NCBI GenBank assembly: GCA_023388385.1
Contig: JAEWGK010000142.1
Coordinates: 1 to 11,434, forward strand
Direction of reading: 5' to 3'
Source: Actinomycetes bacterium
GTDB taxonomy: Bacteria > Actinomycetota > Actinomycetes > Mycobacteriales > Mycobacteriaceae
DNA: 11,434 bases
Shown here: in pieces, positions 1 to 7,480 of the stretch
Position numbering within the stretch: the stretch's first letter is position 1
Layout of the letters: every line of letters begins with the position of its first letter
Program-made: the position numbers and the translations under genes
Notes under the pieces: model-generated
The model's database searches: none
Seen by the model: the letters and a program-made list of their open reading frames with translations, nothing else
Told to the model about the DNA's origin: nothing

Positions 1-20
1 ACCAGCCCTCCGCCGCCGAG

Positions 21-920
21 GTGCGCGAGGACTTCCCGCGCGAATGGTTCGAGTTCACCGATCCCGGGGATCCGCTGCACCTCATCACCGTCGACGTCAC
101 GTGGCTGCTGTCCCGGTACTCCTGCGCGTTCGGCACCGCCGCGTGCCCGGGGATCCAGGCGGCCAACGCCGACGCGGGCTGCTGCATCCACGGCGCGTTC
201 CTCACCGACGAGGATGACCGCGACCGGGTGATCGAGACGGTCCGCCGCATGGAGGCCGACCCGCGGCAGCCGGCGGGGCCCGGCGATCCGGGCGGCTGGT
301 GGCAGAACCGCCCCGCCGACGTCGACGCGTTCTTCCGCGCCATCGACGGCGATGCGGCCGACGAGCCGCTCGAGCCGTGGCTGGAGTGGGACGAGCTGGA
401 GAACGAGGACGGCGACATGGAGCCGGCACTGCGCACCGCGGTCGTCGGCGGCGCCTGCGTCTTCGCCAACCGGGAGGGCTGGCCCGGCGGGCGGGGCTGC
501 GCCATCCATCAGTGGGCGATGGCCCGCGGCATCGACCACGTCGACGTCAAGCCCGACGTGTGCTGGCAGGTGCCGCTGCGCCGGCTGGAGGACTGGGAGG
601 AGCGCCCGGACGGGCAGGAGATCCTCCACACGGTCATCACGGAGTACGACCGCCGCGCGTGGGGCGGCGGCGCCGAGTTCGAGTGGTGGTGCACCGGCGC
701 GCCGGCGACGCACGGGGCGGCGCGGCCTCTCTACCGCAGCTCCGAGAGCGAGCTTCGGGCCCTCGTCGGCGACGACTGCTACACGATCATCGCCGACCAC
801 TGCGCGGGCCGGGAGCGCGCGGGCCTCGCCGGGGCGTTCGGCCCGTCGGGGTACCCGCTGCTGGCCGTGCATCCGGCGACGCGCGCGGCCGCAGAGGGGC
901 TCGCGCCGGAGGATGCGTAA
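21..920 (+). CDS. Cysteine-rich conserved actinobacterial protein (Rv0495c-like)
   Basis: Function is unknown. The 299-residue product resembles, from memory, M. tuberculosis Rv0495c, which also lies near regX3. Ten cysteines are visible. C35, C42 and the pair C54-C55 lie in an N-terminal stretch ([11 protein letters not shown]...GCC), C146 and C160 in GACVFAN...GRGCAIHQ, C181 in KPDVCWQ, C224 in WWCTG, then C253 and C261. The clustering recalls the YkgJ-type putative metal- or Fe-S-binding proteins; metal binding is inferred. There is no signal peptide or membrane segment. Charged stretches DEDDRDR and [11 protein letters not shown] lie between the cysteine clusters. The GTG at 21 has no visible ribosome binding site or -10 hexamer in the 20 bases before it, and the frame is open to the window edge, so the true start may lie outside. 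The gene converges on regX3 with 46 bp between stops. Confidence 0.75.
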   Translation: MREDFPREWFEFTDPGDPLHLITVDVTWLLSRYSCAFGTAACPGIQAANADAGCCIHGAFLTDEDDRDRVIETVRRMEADPRQPAGPGDPGGWWQNRPADVDAFFRAIDGDAADEPLEPWLEWDELENEDGDMEPALRTAVVGGACVFANREGWPGGRGCAIHQWAMARGIDHVDVKPDVCWQVPLRRLEDWEERPDGQEILHTVITEYDRRAWGGGAEFEWWCTGAPATHGAARPLYRSSESELRALVGDDCYTIIADHCAGRERAGLAGAFGPSGYPLLAVHPATRAAAEGLAPEDA

Positions 921-966
921 TCGCGTGACGACGCACCCCGCGCGCCCCGCCCCCATCAGCCCGAGG

Positions 967-1659
967 CTACTCCTCGAACTTGTAGCCGAGTCCGCGGACG
1001 GTGACCAGGTGCGTCGGCGACGACGGGTTGGCCTCGATCTTGGAGCGCAGGCGCTTGACGTGGACGTCGAGGGTCTTGGTGTCGCCGACGTAGTCGGCGC
1101 CCCACACGCGGTCGATGAGCTGGCCGCGGGTGAGCACGCGGCCGGAGTTGCGCAGCAGGTACTCGAGGAGGTCGAACTCCTTGAGCGGCATCTGCACCTC
1201 CTCGCCGTCGACGGTGACGACGTGGCGCTCGACGTCCATGACGACGCGGCCGGCGTCGAGCACGTCGTCGGAGCCGGGGTCCTCGGCGGCGTCGTGCTCG
1301 CCGCCGCGGCGCAGGACGGCGCGGATGCGGGCAATCAACTCGCGGGAGCTGTACGGCTTGGTGACGTAGTCGTCGGCGCCGATCTCCAGGCCAACGACCT
1401 TGTCGATCTCGCTGTCGCGGGCGGTGACCATGATGACGGGGACCGACGAGCGCTGGCGCAGCGTCTTGCACACCTCGGTGCCGCTCATGCCCGGCAGCAT
1501 GAGGTCGAGCAGGACGATGTCCGCCGCGGCGTCCTCGAGCTGGGCGAGCGCGGAGGGGCCGTCGCCGGCGATGCGGACCGTGAACCCCTCCTTCTCCAGG
1601 AGGAACGCGAGGGGTTCGGCGAGGGCGGCCTCGTCCTCGACGATGAGCACGTCGGTCAC
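967..1659 (-). CDS. regX3: Response regulator RegX3 (OmpR/PhoB family)
   Basis: This is a DNA-binding response regulator of 230 residues, the partner of SenX3; in mycobacteria the pair controls the low-phosphate response. The receiver domain covers residues 1-115, with the acidic pair E8/D9, phosphoacceptor D52 in LLDLMLPGMSG, switch T79 and conserved K101 in VTKPYSSRE. The C-terminal winged helix (about 130-228) has the usual elements: LKEFDLLEYLL, the RGQLIDRVWG segment, the TLDVHVKRLRSKIE recognition region and the closing VRGLGYKFEE. Length and D52 match the M. tuberculosis protein. The start is GTG with a good ribosome binding site 7 nt upstream. It follows senX3 by 20 bp on the same strand, so it is the second gene of an operon. 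The MIRU repeats found between the two genes in mycobacteria are absent here. Confidence 0.95.
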   Translation of the reverse strand: MTDVLIVEDEAALAEPLAFLLEKEGFTVRIAGDGPSALAQLEDAAADIVLLDLMLPGMSGTEVCKTLRQRSSVPVIMVTARDSEIDKVVGLEIGADDYVTKPYSSRELIARIRAVLRRGGEHDAAEDPGSDDVLDAGRVVMDVERHVVTVDGEEVQMPLKEFDLLEYLLRNSGRVLTRGQLIDRVWGADYVGDTKTLDVHVKRLRSKIEANPSSPTHLVTVRGLGYKFEE

Positions 1660-1667
1660 GTCTGATC

Positions 1668-1673
1668 CTTCCG
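1668..1673 (-). promoter_or_regulatory. regX3 ribosome binding site
   Basis: GGAAGG on the minus strand stands 7 nt before the GTG at 1659, in the 20-bp gap after the senX3 stop. It fixes the regX3 start, and it is the clearest Shine-Dalgarno site in a window where many genes appear to lack one. Confidence 0.65.
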
Positions 1674-1679
1674 GTTCGG

Positions 1680-2822
1680 CTACGCGGCGTCAGCGGCGGG
1701 CAGCTCGAGGGTGAACGTCGAGCCTGTCCCCGGCCTGCTCCACAGCTTAATGGCCCCGCCGTGATTCGCCACGACGTGCTTGACGATGGCCAGCCCCAGC
1801 CCGGTGCCTCCGGTGGCGCGGGAGCGGGCCTTGTCGACGCGGAAGAACCGCTCGAAGATGCGCTCCTGGTCGGCCAGGGAGATGCCGATGCCGCGATCGG
1901 TGACGCGGATGGCCACGGTCTCGTCGTCCTGCCGGGTGCAGCTGATGGAGACCGTCGTGTGGTCCGGCGAGTAGTTGACGGCGTTGTTGATGAGGTTCGC
2001 CACCGCGGTGACCAGCAGCGTGCGGTCGCCGCGGACGACGAGGCCCTCCGGGCAGTTCGCCGTCACCTCGATGCCCGCGTCGGCGGCGAGCTGCCGGGTG
2101 CGGCTGACGGCACCGTCGATGACGTCGCTGACGACGACGTCCTCCATGTCCGGCAGCGCCTCCGCGCCCTGCAGCTTGGACAGGGAGATGAGCTCCGTGA
2201 TGAGCGTCGACAGCCGCTTCGCCTCGCGCATGAGGGAGGCGCCGAAGTGGTCGACGGCATCCGGGTCGTCCTTGGCCTGCATGAGCGCCTCGACGAGGAG
2301 GCTGAGCGCCCCCACGGGCGTCTTCAGCTCGTGGGAGACGTTGGCGACGAAGTCGCGGCGCGCGGATTCCATGCGCACCAGGTCCGATTCGTCGACGCCG
2401 TAGAGCACCGCGAACCGGTCGTCCGCCAGCGTCAGGGGCGTCGCCGCGCAGCGCACGTACGTCGACGGGCCGCCGGGGCGGCGCGACGGGATGGTGAGCG
2501 GCACCTCCTGCGTCTCCTGCGAGTCGAAGACCCGCAGGGCCGCCTCCCAGCAGCGCTCGTTGAGGGTCCGCTCGTGGACCATGTTGAGCGCGTGGGCGCT
2601 GGGGTTGGACAGGATGACGTCCTTGGACACGTCCACCACGACGACGCCGGTCGGCGAATTCTGGATGGCCAGGTGCATCACCTGGGCGACGGTCGAGACG
2701 CGCTGCCCGCCCGAGTCGGCGGCGCCGCGGCGCCGACCGGGACGGCGCAGCGCCCCCGCCAGGGCCAGGGCGGCGAGGAGGACGGCGGCGCCGGCGAGGG
2801 CGCCGAGGAGATACGGCAGCAC
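1680..2822 (-). CDS. senX3: Sensor histidine kinase SenX3
   Basis: Membrane sensor kinase that phosphorylates RegX3. Residues are numbered from the GTG at 2822 (380 aa). A single hydrophobic segment spans about 2-25, followed by a basic stop (RRPGRRRG). A PAS-like sensor domain covers about 45-150. The HisKA H-box FVANVSHELKTPVG carries phosphoacceptor H164 (H167 if counted from the alternative start at 2831, the number I recall for M. tuberculosis). The ATPase domain has the N-box NLINNAVNYS (276-285), G1 DRGIGI (309-314), F-box RFF and G2 GGTGLGLAIV (338-347). The C-terminus ends soon after the ATPase domain and lacks the longer charged tail of the mycobacterial protein. I prefer the GTG at 2822 because a TAGGGT hexamer ends 7 nt before it; the upstream in-frame GTG at 2831 overlaps that hexamer and has no ribosome binding site. 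Confidence 0.93.
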   Translation of the reverse strand: MLPYLLGALAGAAVLLAALALAGALRRPGRRRGAADSGGQRVSTVAQVMHLAIQNSPTGVVVVDVSKDVILSNPSAHALNMVHERTLNERCWEAALRVFDSQETQEVPLTIPSRRPGGPSTYVRCAATPLTLADDRFAVLYGVDESDLVRMESARRDFVANVSHELKTPVGALSLLVEALMQAKDDPDAVDHFGASLMREAKRLSTLITELISLSKLQGAEALPDMEDVVVSDVIDGAVSRTRQLAADAGIEVTANCPEGLVVRGDRTLLVTAVANLINNAVNYSPDHTTVSISCTRQDDETVAIRVTDRGIGISLADQERIFERFFRVDKARSRATGGTGLGLAIVKHVVANHGGAIKLWSRPGTGSTFTLELPAADAA

Positions 2823-2829
2823 GGGCCCC

Positions 2830-2835
2830 ACCCTA
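2830..2835 (-). promoter_or_regulatory. Candidate -10 element of senX3-regX3 (leaderless)
   Basis: TAGGGT on the minus strand, matching the actinobacterial TANNNT -10 consensus, followed by 7 nt and the GTG at 2822. This spacing would put the transcription start at or next to the start codon, giving a leaderless mRNA. No clear -35 is visible; the expected place falls in an inverted repeat. Confidence 0.5.
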
Positions 2836-2851
2836 GCGCCGCGCCCCCGCG

Positions 2852-2873
2852 CGCACCGGGCGGGAGCGGTGCG
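2852..2873. repeat. Inverted repeat between gpmA and senX3
   Basis: Two 7-bp arms, CGCACCG and CGGTGCG, are perfect inverted complements separated by 8 bp. One arm sits where the -35 of the senX3 promoter would lie, 16 bp upstream of the TAGGGT hexamer. It could be an operator (for example for autoregulation) or a gpmA terminator stem, but no T-run follows it on the minus strand, which favours the operator reading slightly. Confidence 0.4.
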
Positions 2874-2897
2874 GACGGGGCCGGGGCTGCCTGACGG

Positions 2898-3644
2898 CTA
2901 CTTGCTGCCCTGCGCGGCGACGGCGGCGGCGCCGGCGGCGGCGGCCTCCGGGTCCAGGTAGGTGCCGCCCGGGTTCTGCACGGAGCCCTCGGCGTCGAAC
3001 TCGTAGACCAGCGGGATGCCGGTCGGGATGTTCAGCGCCGCGATGTCCTCGTCGGAGATGCTGTCGAGGTGCTTGACCAGGGCGCGCAGGGAGTTGCCGT
3101 GCGCGGCGCACATGACCGTCTCGCCCTTCTTGAGGCGCGGCAGGATCTCCTCCTCGAAGTACGGGACGAGGCGCTTGACGACGTCGAGCAGGCACTCGGT
3201 GCGCGGCACCTGGTCGAGGTTCGCGTAGCGCGAATCGTCGGCCTGCGAGTACTCGTTGTCGTCGGCGAGCTCCGGCGGCGGGGTGTCATAGGAGCGGCGC
3301 CAGCTCATGAACTGGTCCTCGCCGTACTTCTCCTTGGTCTCGGCCTTGTTCAGACCCTGCAGGGCACCGTAGTGGCGCTCGTTGAGGCGCCAGTCGCGCA
3401 CGACGGGGATCCACAGGCGGTCCGCGACGTCGAGTGCGATGTGGGCGGTGTTGATCGCGCGGCGCAGCAGGGAGGTGTACAGGACGGTCGGCTCGAGGCC
3501 CGCCTCCACCAGCATTTCGCCGGCGCGGACGGCCTCGGCGCGGCCCTTGTCGGTGAGGGCGACGTCGACCCAGCCGGTGAACTGGTTGGAGGCGTTCCAC
3601 TCGGACTGGCCATGACGGACGAGAATCAGCTTTCCGGTGCTCAT
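2898..3644 (-). CDS. gpmA: 2,3-bisphosphoglycerate-dependent phosphoglycerate mutase
   Basis: Cytosolic glycolytic enzyme interconverting 3- and 2-phosphoglycerate through a phosphohistidine. The 248-residue product begins [17 protein letters not shown]. Visible active-site residues are R10 and H11 (the phosphorylated histidine), R61 in LLRRA, E89 in [11 protein letters not shown], and H182 in [14 protein letters not shown]. The [13 protein letters not shown] stretch is typical of the cofactor-dependent type. Length equals that recalled for C. glutamicum GpmA, and the Ala-rich tail ending QGSK is also like it. I chose the ATG at 3644 because the conserved N-terminus starts there; an in-frame ATG at 3656 would add only MIEG. 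A degenerate CATGAT hexamer lies 7 nt upstream. It stands 75 bp upstream of senX3, as in mycobacteria, and just after a terminator that closes the mshA-ybjN unit. Confidence 0.96.
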   Translation of the reverse strand: MSTGKLILVRHGQSEWNASNQFTGWVDVALTDKGRAEAVRAGEMLVEAGLEPTVLYTSLLRRAINTAHIALDVADRLWIPVVRDWRLNERHYGALQGLNKAETKEKYGEDQFMSWRRSYDTPPPELADDNEYSQADDSRYANLDQVPRTECLLDVVKRLVPYFEEEILPRLKKGETVMCAAHGNSLRALVKHLDSISDEDIAALNIPTGIPLVYEFDAEGSVQNPGGTYLDPEAAAAGAAAVAAQGSK

Positions 3645-3651
3645 GCCTTCA

Positions 3652-3657
3652 ATCATG
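3652..3657 (-). promoter_or_regulatory. Weak candidate -10 element of gpmA
   Basis: CATGAT on the minus strand, 7 nt before the gpmA ATG at 3644. It keeps the A and final T of TANNNT but not the first T. The position matches the spacing seen at neighbouring genes. A GAAGG also lies within the 7-nt gap but is too close to the ATG to be a normal ribosome binding site. Confidence 0.3.
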
Positions 3658-3661
3658 CATG

Positions 3662-3685
3662 AAAAGGGGGTGGCGCGCCGCCCCC
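3662..3685 (-). terminator. Intrinsic terminator after mshA-ybjN
   Basis: Read on the minus strand, five G pair with five C around an inner GG/CC pair and a CGCG loop, with one C-A mismatch, and four T follow directly. It lies 32-55 bp past the ybjN stop and ends 17 bp before the gpmA start codon. The stem is GC-only and the T-run short, but this is the only hairpin in the window with a T-run. Confidence 0.5.
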
Positions 3686-3716
3686 GCCGCGCCCCCCGCG
3701 CCCGCCCCGGGCGGGG

Positions 3717-4235
3717 TCAGTCCTCCGCGCCGTCGCCGACGTCCAGGTCGTCCGGAGCGAGGTGGCGGAACTGCTCGAGGTTGCGGGTGGGCTCCCCGTG
3801 GGCGACGCGCCAGCGCCACTCCCGGCGGATGGACTCGGCGAAGCCGCGCTCCAGGATGAGGTTGAAGTCCCCGTCGGCCTGCTCCAGCACCTGGCCGAGC
3901 AGCCGGTCCAGATCCCCGTCGTCGAGCGTCGCGGGCAGCTGCCCGACGAGATAGATGTCGCCGTCGCGGTCCAGGGCGTAGGCGACGCCGAACACGCGCC
4001 GGTTGCGCTGCAGCAGCCACTCGTGGACCGCCGCCGGGTCGTCCTCCGGCGCACGGCACACGAACGCCTCCACGCGCAGGGAGTCCGCCGCGGGCTTCAG
4101 CACGCAGGTCGTCTTCAGCTTGCGGGTGCCCGGGAGCGTGACGACGCAGGCGTCCGGCGCCGTCGCATGCTCCACGCCGAGGCGCTCCAGCTGCCCCGAC
4201 AGCTGCTCCAGTGCGGTCTTCAGATCCCAGCTCAT
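3717..4235 (-). CDS. YbjN domain-containing protein (Rv0487-like)
   Basis: A 172-residue cytosolic protein of the YbjN family, whose fold resembles type III secretion chaperones; its exact job is unknown. The N-terminus (1-25) is an amphipathic helix ([18 protein letters not shown]). A beta-rich part follows ([33 protein letters not shown]), then [31 protein letters not shown] and a helix with [32 protein letters not shown]. The start at 4235 is supported by an ATGA overlap with the mshA stop, so the two genes are translationally coupled. An in-frame ATG at 4274 lies inside the mshA tail and would add a Pro/Arg-rich leader unlike the family. The same neighbour follows mshA in M. tuberculosis. 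A link to mycothiol is only positional. Confidence 0.88.
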   Translation of the reverse strand: MSWDLKTALEQLSGQLERLGVEHATAPDACVVTLPGTRKLKTTCVLKPAADSLRVEAFVCRAPEDDPAAVHEWLLQRNRRVFGVAYALDRDGDIYLVGQLPATLDDGDLDRLLGQVLEQADGDFNLILERGFAESIRREWRWRVAHGEPTRNLEQFRHLAPDDLDVGDGAED

Positions 4236-5539
4236 GCTTCCTTGGTACCGTCCCCGGCCGCGGCGCGGGGGCACCCGGCCGAATCGCGGTGCCGCGCCTC
4301 CTCCCGTGCGCGGGCGTAGACCCCGAGGAGCGACTCGACGCCGGCTTCCCAGGAGAAGTCACGGGCGTGGACCGGCGCGGCGGCGGCCATGTCCAGGCGC
4401 CGGGCGTCGTCGTCCAGGAGCCCGGCGAGCGCGTCGGCCCACTCCCCCGCGCCGTGGCCGTCGACCAGCACGCCGGTGACGCCGTCGCGCACGGCGACCG
4501 GCAGGCCCCCGACGCGGGCGGCCACCACGGGGGTGCCGCAGGCCTGCGCCTCCATTGCGACCATGCCGAAGGACTCGTTGTAGCTGGGCACCGCCACGAC
4601 GTCGGCGGCCTGGTACAGCGGCACGAGGTCCTCCGGCGGGCGCGGCCGCAGGAACCGGACGTGGCCGGCCAGCCCGAGGTCGCCGGCGAGGTCGAGGAAC
4701 TCGTCGGGTCGCTCCAGGCCGCTGCCGGACGGGCCGCCGCACACGAGCACGCGCAGGTCACGCTCGGGGTCGCGGGCGACGATCTCGGCGGCGGCACGGA
4801 GCAGCACCTGCGGCCCCTTGAACCGCTGCAGCCGGCCGACGAAGGCGACGATCTGCGCCTTGAGCGGGATGCCCAGGTCGCGGCGGGCGCGCTCCGTCGC
4901 GCGATCGGAGCCGGGCTGGTACAGGCCGACGTCGACGCCCGGCGGGATGACGTCGATGCGGGAGCGGTCCGCGTCATAGAACTCGACGAGGTTCGCGGCC
5001 TCCTCCTCCGTGTTCACGACCATGCGATCGGCGTTGTCCGCAATCTGCTGCTCGCAGATGCGGCGGGACTCCGGCTCCGGGGAGTCGCCCTCGGCCAGGT
5101 GCAGGTTCTTCACCGCCGCCAGCGTGTGGGCCGTGTGCACCAGCGGCACCCGCCACAGGTCGCGGAGCAGCCAGCCGACCTGACCGGACAGCCAGTAGTG
5201 GGAGTGGACGACGTCGTAGCGCAGTCCGTGGGCGCGGGTGACGGCGAGCACGCCGCCGGCGAACGCGGCGAGCTGCGTCGGCAGCTCGCCCTTGGACAGG
5301 CCCTCGTAGGGGCCGGCGACGACGTTGACGACCCGGAGGTTCGGCTCCACCTCCACGATCGGCCGGCAGCTGGGCCCGGTCGCCCGCGTGTAGACGTCCA
5401 CCGCGACGCCCGCCCGCGCGAGGCGCTGGCAGCTGCGCAGGACGTAGACGTTCATGCCGCCGGCGTCGCCCGTGCCGGGCTGCTCCAGGGGGCTGGTGTG
5501 CATCGACAACACGGCGACAGATCGGATTTCGGCTGTCAT
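4232..5539 (-). CDS. mshA: D-inositol-3-phosphate N-acetylglucosaminyltransferase MshA
   Basis: Catalyses the first step of mycothiol synthesis: transfer of GlcNAc from UDP-GlcNAc to 1D-myo-inositol 3-phosphate. It is a GT-B fold, GT4-family enzyme of 435 residues. The N-terminal acceptor domain has [21 protein letters not shown] (12-32), GPYEGLSK (76-83), [18 protein letters not shown] (112-129) and [11 protein letters not shown] (135-145). The donor domain has [10 protein letters not shown] (235-244, with the phosphate-binding R236 and K241) and the GT4 EX7E motif ESFGMVAME (E322, E330). The last 25 residues are a poorly conserved, charged tail. These motifs agree closely with the C. glutamicum enzyme. 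It is divergent from fadD and overlaps ybjN by 4 bp. Mycothiol genes are confined to actinobacteria, so this gene is the best taxonomic marker here. Confidence 0.96.
   Translation of the reverse strand: MTAEIRSVAVLSMHTSPLEQPGTGDAGGMNVYVLRSCQRLARAGVAVDVYTRATGPSCRPIVEVEPNLRVVNVVAGPYEGLSKGELPTQLAAFAGGVLAVTRAHGLRYDVVHSHYWLSGQVGWLLRDLWRVPLVHTAHTLAAVKNLHLAEGDSPEPESRRICEQQIADNADRMVVNTEEEAANLVEFYDADRSRIDVIPPGVDVGLYQPGSDRATERARRDLGIPLKAQIVAFVGRLQRFKGPQVLLRAAAEIVARDPERDLRVLVCGGPSGSGLERPDEFLDLAGDLGLAGHVRFLRPRPPEDLVPLYQAADVVAVPSYNESFGMVAMEAQACGTPVVAARVGGLPVAVRDGVTGVLVDGHGAGEWADALAGLLDDDARRLDMAAAAPVHARDFSWEAGVESLLGVYARAREEARHRDSAGCPRAAAGDGTKEA
4239..4243 (-). promoter_or_regulatory. ybjN ribosome binding site inside mshA
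   Basis: AAGGA on the minus strand lies within the last codons of mshA, 3 nt before the ybjN ATG. The spacing is short, so initiation probably depends on ribosomes finishing mshA at the ATGA overlap. Confidence 0.4.
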
Positions 5540-5545
5540 GCCCCC

Positions 5546-5551
5546 AGCATG
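5546..5551 (-). promoter_or_regulatory. Weak candidate -10 element of mshA
   Basis: CATGCT on the minus strand, 6 nt before the ATG at 5539. It shares only the A and final T with TANNNT. A run of five G lies in the 6-nt gap and could act as a poor ribosome binding site instead. Confidence 0.25.
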
Positions 5552-5642
5552 CCCACGGTTCGCTCAGCTGCGCAAAAGCGCCATCGCGCGGATCCGCCGG
5601 AGCCCCGCCGGCGGCGGCGCGGATTTCACCGTTCCCCCGCTA

Positions 5643-5658
5643 CCTACGGTGTCGTAGG
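5643..5658. repeat. Perfect inverted repeat over the fadD -10 region
   Basis: CCTACG and CGTAGG are perfect 6-bp arms around a GTGT spacer. The right arm contains the first four bases of the TAGGAT hexamer, so a protein bound here would block the -10. Operator function is inferred from position; no particular regulator family can be named. Confidence 0.45.
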
Positions 5659-5660
5659 AT
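5655..5660 (+). promoter_or_regulatory. Candidate -10 element of fadD (leaderless)
   Basis: TAGGAT matches TANNNT and is followed by exactly 7 nt and the ATG at 5668. No convincing -35 is seen. If transcription instead served the ATG at 5698, it would have a leader of about 30 nt with a ribosome binding site (GAAGGGA, 5681-5687). Confidence 0.5.
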
Positions 5661-5667
5661 GGGCGCG

Positions 5668-7461
5668 ATGGACACCGATCGAAGGGACGACGACGGAATG
5701 GACGACACGACGCGGGAGCGGACCGGGGAGCCGAAGCGCCCCTGGCTCGCGAACTACCCCGACTGGACCCCCGAGCACCTGGACTACGGCACGGACACGC
5801 TGCTGGACGTCTATCGCCGGGCGGTGGAAACCTGGCCGGACAGGCCGGCGGTGACCTTCTTCAACCGCACCCGGACCTACGCGGAGTTCGACCTGCTGGT
5901 CCGCTCCGCCGCCGCCCGCCTGCGCGACATGGGCGTGACGCAGGGCGACCGCGTCGCCATCCTGCTGCCGAACTGCCCGCAGCACCTCGTCGCCTACTGG
6001 GCGGTGCTGCACCTCGGCGCCACCGTCATCGAGCACAACCCGCTGTACACGGCCCATGAACTGCGCGGGCCCTTCGCCGATCACGGCGCCCGCATCGCCG
6101 TCGCGTGGGACAACCGGGCCGACGTCGTCGAGTCCCTCATCGCCGACACTCCGCTGGAGACCGTCATCCCGGTCGACATCACGAAGGACATGCCGCTGCA
6201 CATGCAGCTGGCCCTGCGCCTGCCGCTGTCGAAGGTCCGCGCGATGCGCGCGAAGCTCACCTCCGGCGACGGCCGTGCCGACGGCGGCGTCTTCGGCGGC
6301 AGGGTCGACCGCGGCGCACCCCCGATGCCGGCCACGCCGGCGCCCGTCACCCGCGACGACGTCGCCGTCATCATGTACACGTCCGGCACCACCGGCTCAC
6401 CGAAGGGCGCGCAGCTGACGCACGGCAACCTCGTCGCCAACATCATGCAGGGCAAGGCGTGGGTGCCGGGCCTCGGCGACCAGCGCGAGATCTCCCTCGG
6501 CGTGCTGCCGATGTTCCACGCCTACGGCCTCACCATCGTCACCAACGTCTCCGTGCTCATCGGCGCGGAGCTGGTGCAGCTGCCGGCGCCGGAGATACCG
6601 CTCATCATGAAGGTCCTCAAGCGCACCCGCCCGACGTGGGTGCCGGGCGTGCCCACCCTCTACGAGAAGATCATGGAGGCCGCGGAGAAGGAGGGCATGG
6701 ACATCGACGGCATCCGCTTCAGCTTCTGCGGGGCCTCCACGCTGCCGGTGTCCGTCGTCAAGCGCTGGGAGGAGATGACGGGCGGCAAGCTCGTCGAGGG
6801 CTACGGCCTCACCGAGACCTCCCCGATCATCGTCGGCAACCCGATGGACGGCAACCGCCGCCCCGGCTACGTCGGCATCCCGTTCCCGGACACCGACGTC
6901 CGCATCGTCGACCCCGACGAGCCGACGCGGGAACTGCCGTACGGGGAGGAGGGCGAGGTCGTCGTCCGCGGGCCGCAGGTCTTCCCCGGCTACCTCAACA
7001 TGCCGGAGGCGACGGAGAAGTCCTTCGCCGACGGCTGGTACCGCACCGGCGACGTCGGCGTCATGGAGCCCGACGGCTTCATCCGCCTGGTGGCCCGCAT
7101 CAAGGAGGTCATCATCACCGGCGGCTTCAACGTCTACCCCGCCGAGGTGGAGGGCGTGCTGCTGGAGCACCCGCACATCGTCGACGCCACCGTGGTCGGC
7201 CTGCCGCGCTCCGACGGCTCCGAGATGGTCGTCGCCGCCATCACCCTCGACGAGTACGCGCAGCTGGACACGGACGCCTACCGCGACCACTGCCGCGACA
7301 ACCTCACCCGCTACAAGGTCCCGCGCGCCTACTTCCACCTGGACGAGATGCCCCGCGACCAGATGGGCAAGGTCCGCCGCCGCGACGTCCGGGACGTGCT
7401 GCTGCAGCGCCTCGCCGAGGACGGCCGCACGGTCGACGACCTGGCCCGGCACCGCCACTAG
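5668..7461 (+). CDS. fadD: Long-chain fatty acid--CoA ligase (FadD family)
   Basis: Activates a fatty acid to acyl-AMP and then acyl-CoA; a member of the adenylate-forming (ANL) superfamily. It has 597 residues from the ATG at 5668. Motifs are the P-loop-like MYTSGTTGSPKGAQLTH (about 236-252), the aromatic region GVLPMFHAYG, the A5 motif EGYGLTETSP (377-386), the ATP-ribose-binding D462 in WYRTGDVG, the hinge KEVIITGGFNVYPAEVEG and catalytic K568 in QMGKVRRRD. No membrane segment is visible. Three starts are in frame: 5659, 5668 (leaderless geometry) and 5698 (with GAAGGGA upstream). Adjacent CGA and AGG codons between 5668 and 5698, rare in such GC-rich genes and overlapping that site, argue for 5698, so the start is undecided. 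Substrate chain length cannot be read from sequence. It is divergent from mshA and convergent with murB. Confidence 0.92.
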   Translation: MDTDRRDDDGMDDTTRERTGEPKRPWLANYPDWTPEHLDYGTDTLLDVYRRAVETWPDRPAVTFFNRTRTYAEFDLLVRSAAARLRDMGVTQGDRVAILLPNCPQHLVAYWAVLHLGATVIEHNPLYTAHELRGPFADHGARIAVAWDNRADVVESLIADTPLETVIPVDITKDMPLHMQLALRLPLSKVRAMRAKLTSGDGRADGGVFGGRVDRGAPPMPATPAPVTRDDVAVIMYTSGTTGSPKGAQLTHGNLVANIMQGKAWVPGLGDQREISLGVLPMFHAYGLTIVTNVSVLIGAELVQLPAPEIPLIMKVLKRTRPTWVPGVPTLYEKIMEAAEKEGMDIDGIRFSFCGASTLPVSVVKRWEEMTGGKLVEGYGLTETSPIIVGNPMDGNRRPGYVGIPFPDTDVRIVDPDEPTRELPYGEEGEVVVRGPQVFPGYLNMPEATEKSFADGWYRTGDVGVMEPDGFIRLVARIKEVIITGGFNVYPAEVEGVLLEHPHIVDATVVGLPRSDGSEMVVAAITLDEYAQLDTDAYRDHCRDNLTRYKVPRAYFHLDEMPRDQMGKVRRRDVRDVLLQRLAEDGRTVDDLARHRH

Positions 7462-7479
7462 GGGCGGCGGGGCCCGCCC
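7462..7479. terminator. GC hairpin between convergent fadD and murB
   Basis: GGGCGG and CCGCCC form a 6-bp stem around a 6-nt loop and fill nearly the whole 19-bp gap between the two stops. It could serve both strands as a terminator, but there is no T-run on either side, so the call is tentative. Confidence 0.3.
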
Positions 7480-7480
7480 G

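Noticed and set aside
1761..2894. A long open frame on the plus strand antisense to senX3
   Set aside because: Its product is low-complexity, rich in Arg, Asp, Gly and Val, with no family resemblance. It is the usual by-product of GC-rich codon use opposite a real, motif-bearing gene.
2898..2960. An Ala/Gly-rich C-terminal stretch of GpmA that looks like a low-complexity expansion
   Set aside because: The same kind of Ala-rich tail ending in a QG-K motif is present in the C. glutamicum enzyme as I recall it, so it is a normal family trait.
3701..3715. A 5-bp CCCGC/GCGGG stem just after the ybjN stop
   Set aside because: It is short and has no T-run; the hairpin at 3662-3685 explains termination better.
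5586..5624. An 8-bp direct repeat GCGCGGAT at 5586 and 5617, 31 bp apart in the mshA-fadD gap
   Set aside because: Three helical turns would suit a regulator, but such a GC-rich octamer can recur by chance and there is no third copy or relation to the promoters.
4211..5854. A 547-codon open frame antisense to mshA that runs into fadD
   Set aside because: The translation shows repetitive Ala/Gly/Val/Arg/His composition, no motifs, and covers the whole of mshA, whose motifs are unmistakable.
6397..7458. A long minus-strand open frame opposite fadD
   Set aside because: It mirrors conserved FadD motifs in the other strand and its own translation has no recognisable domain.
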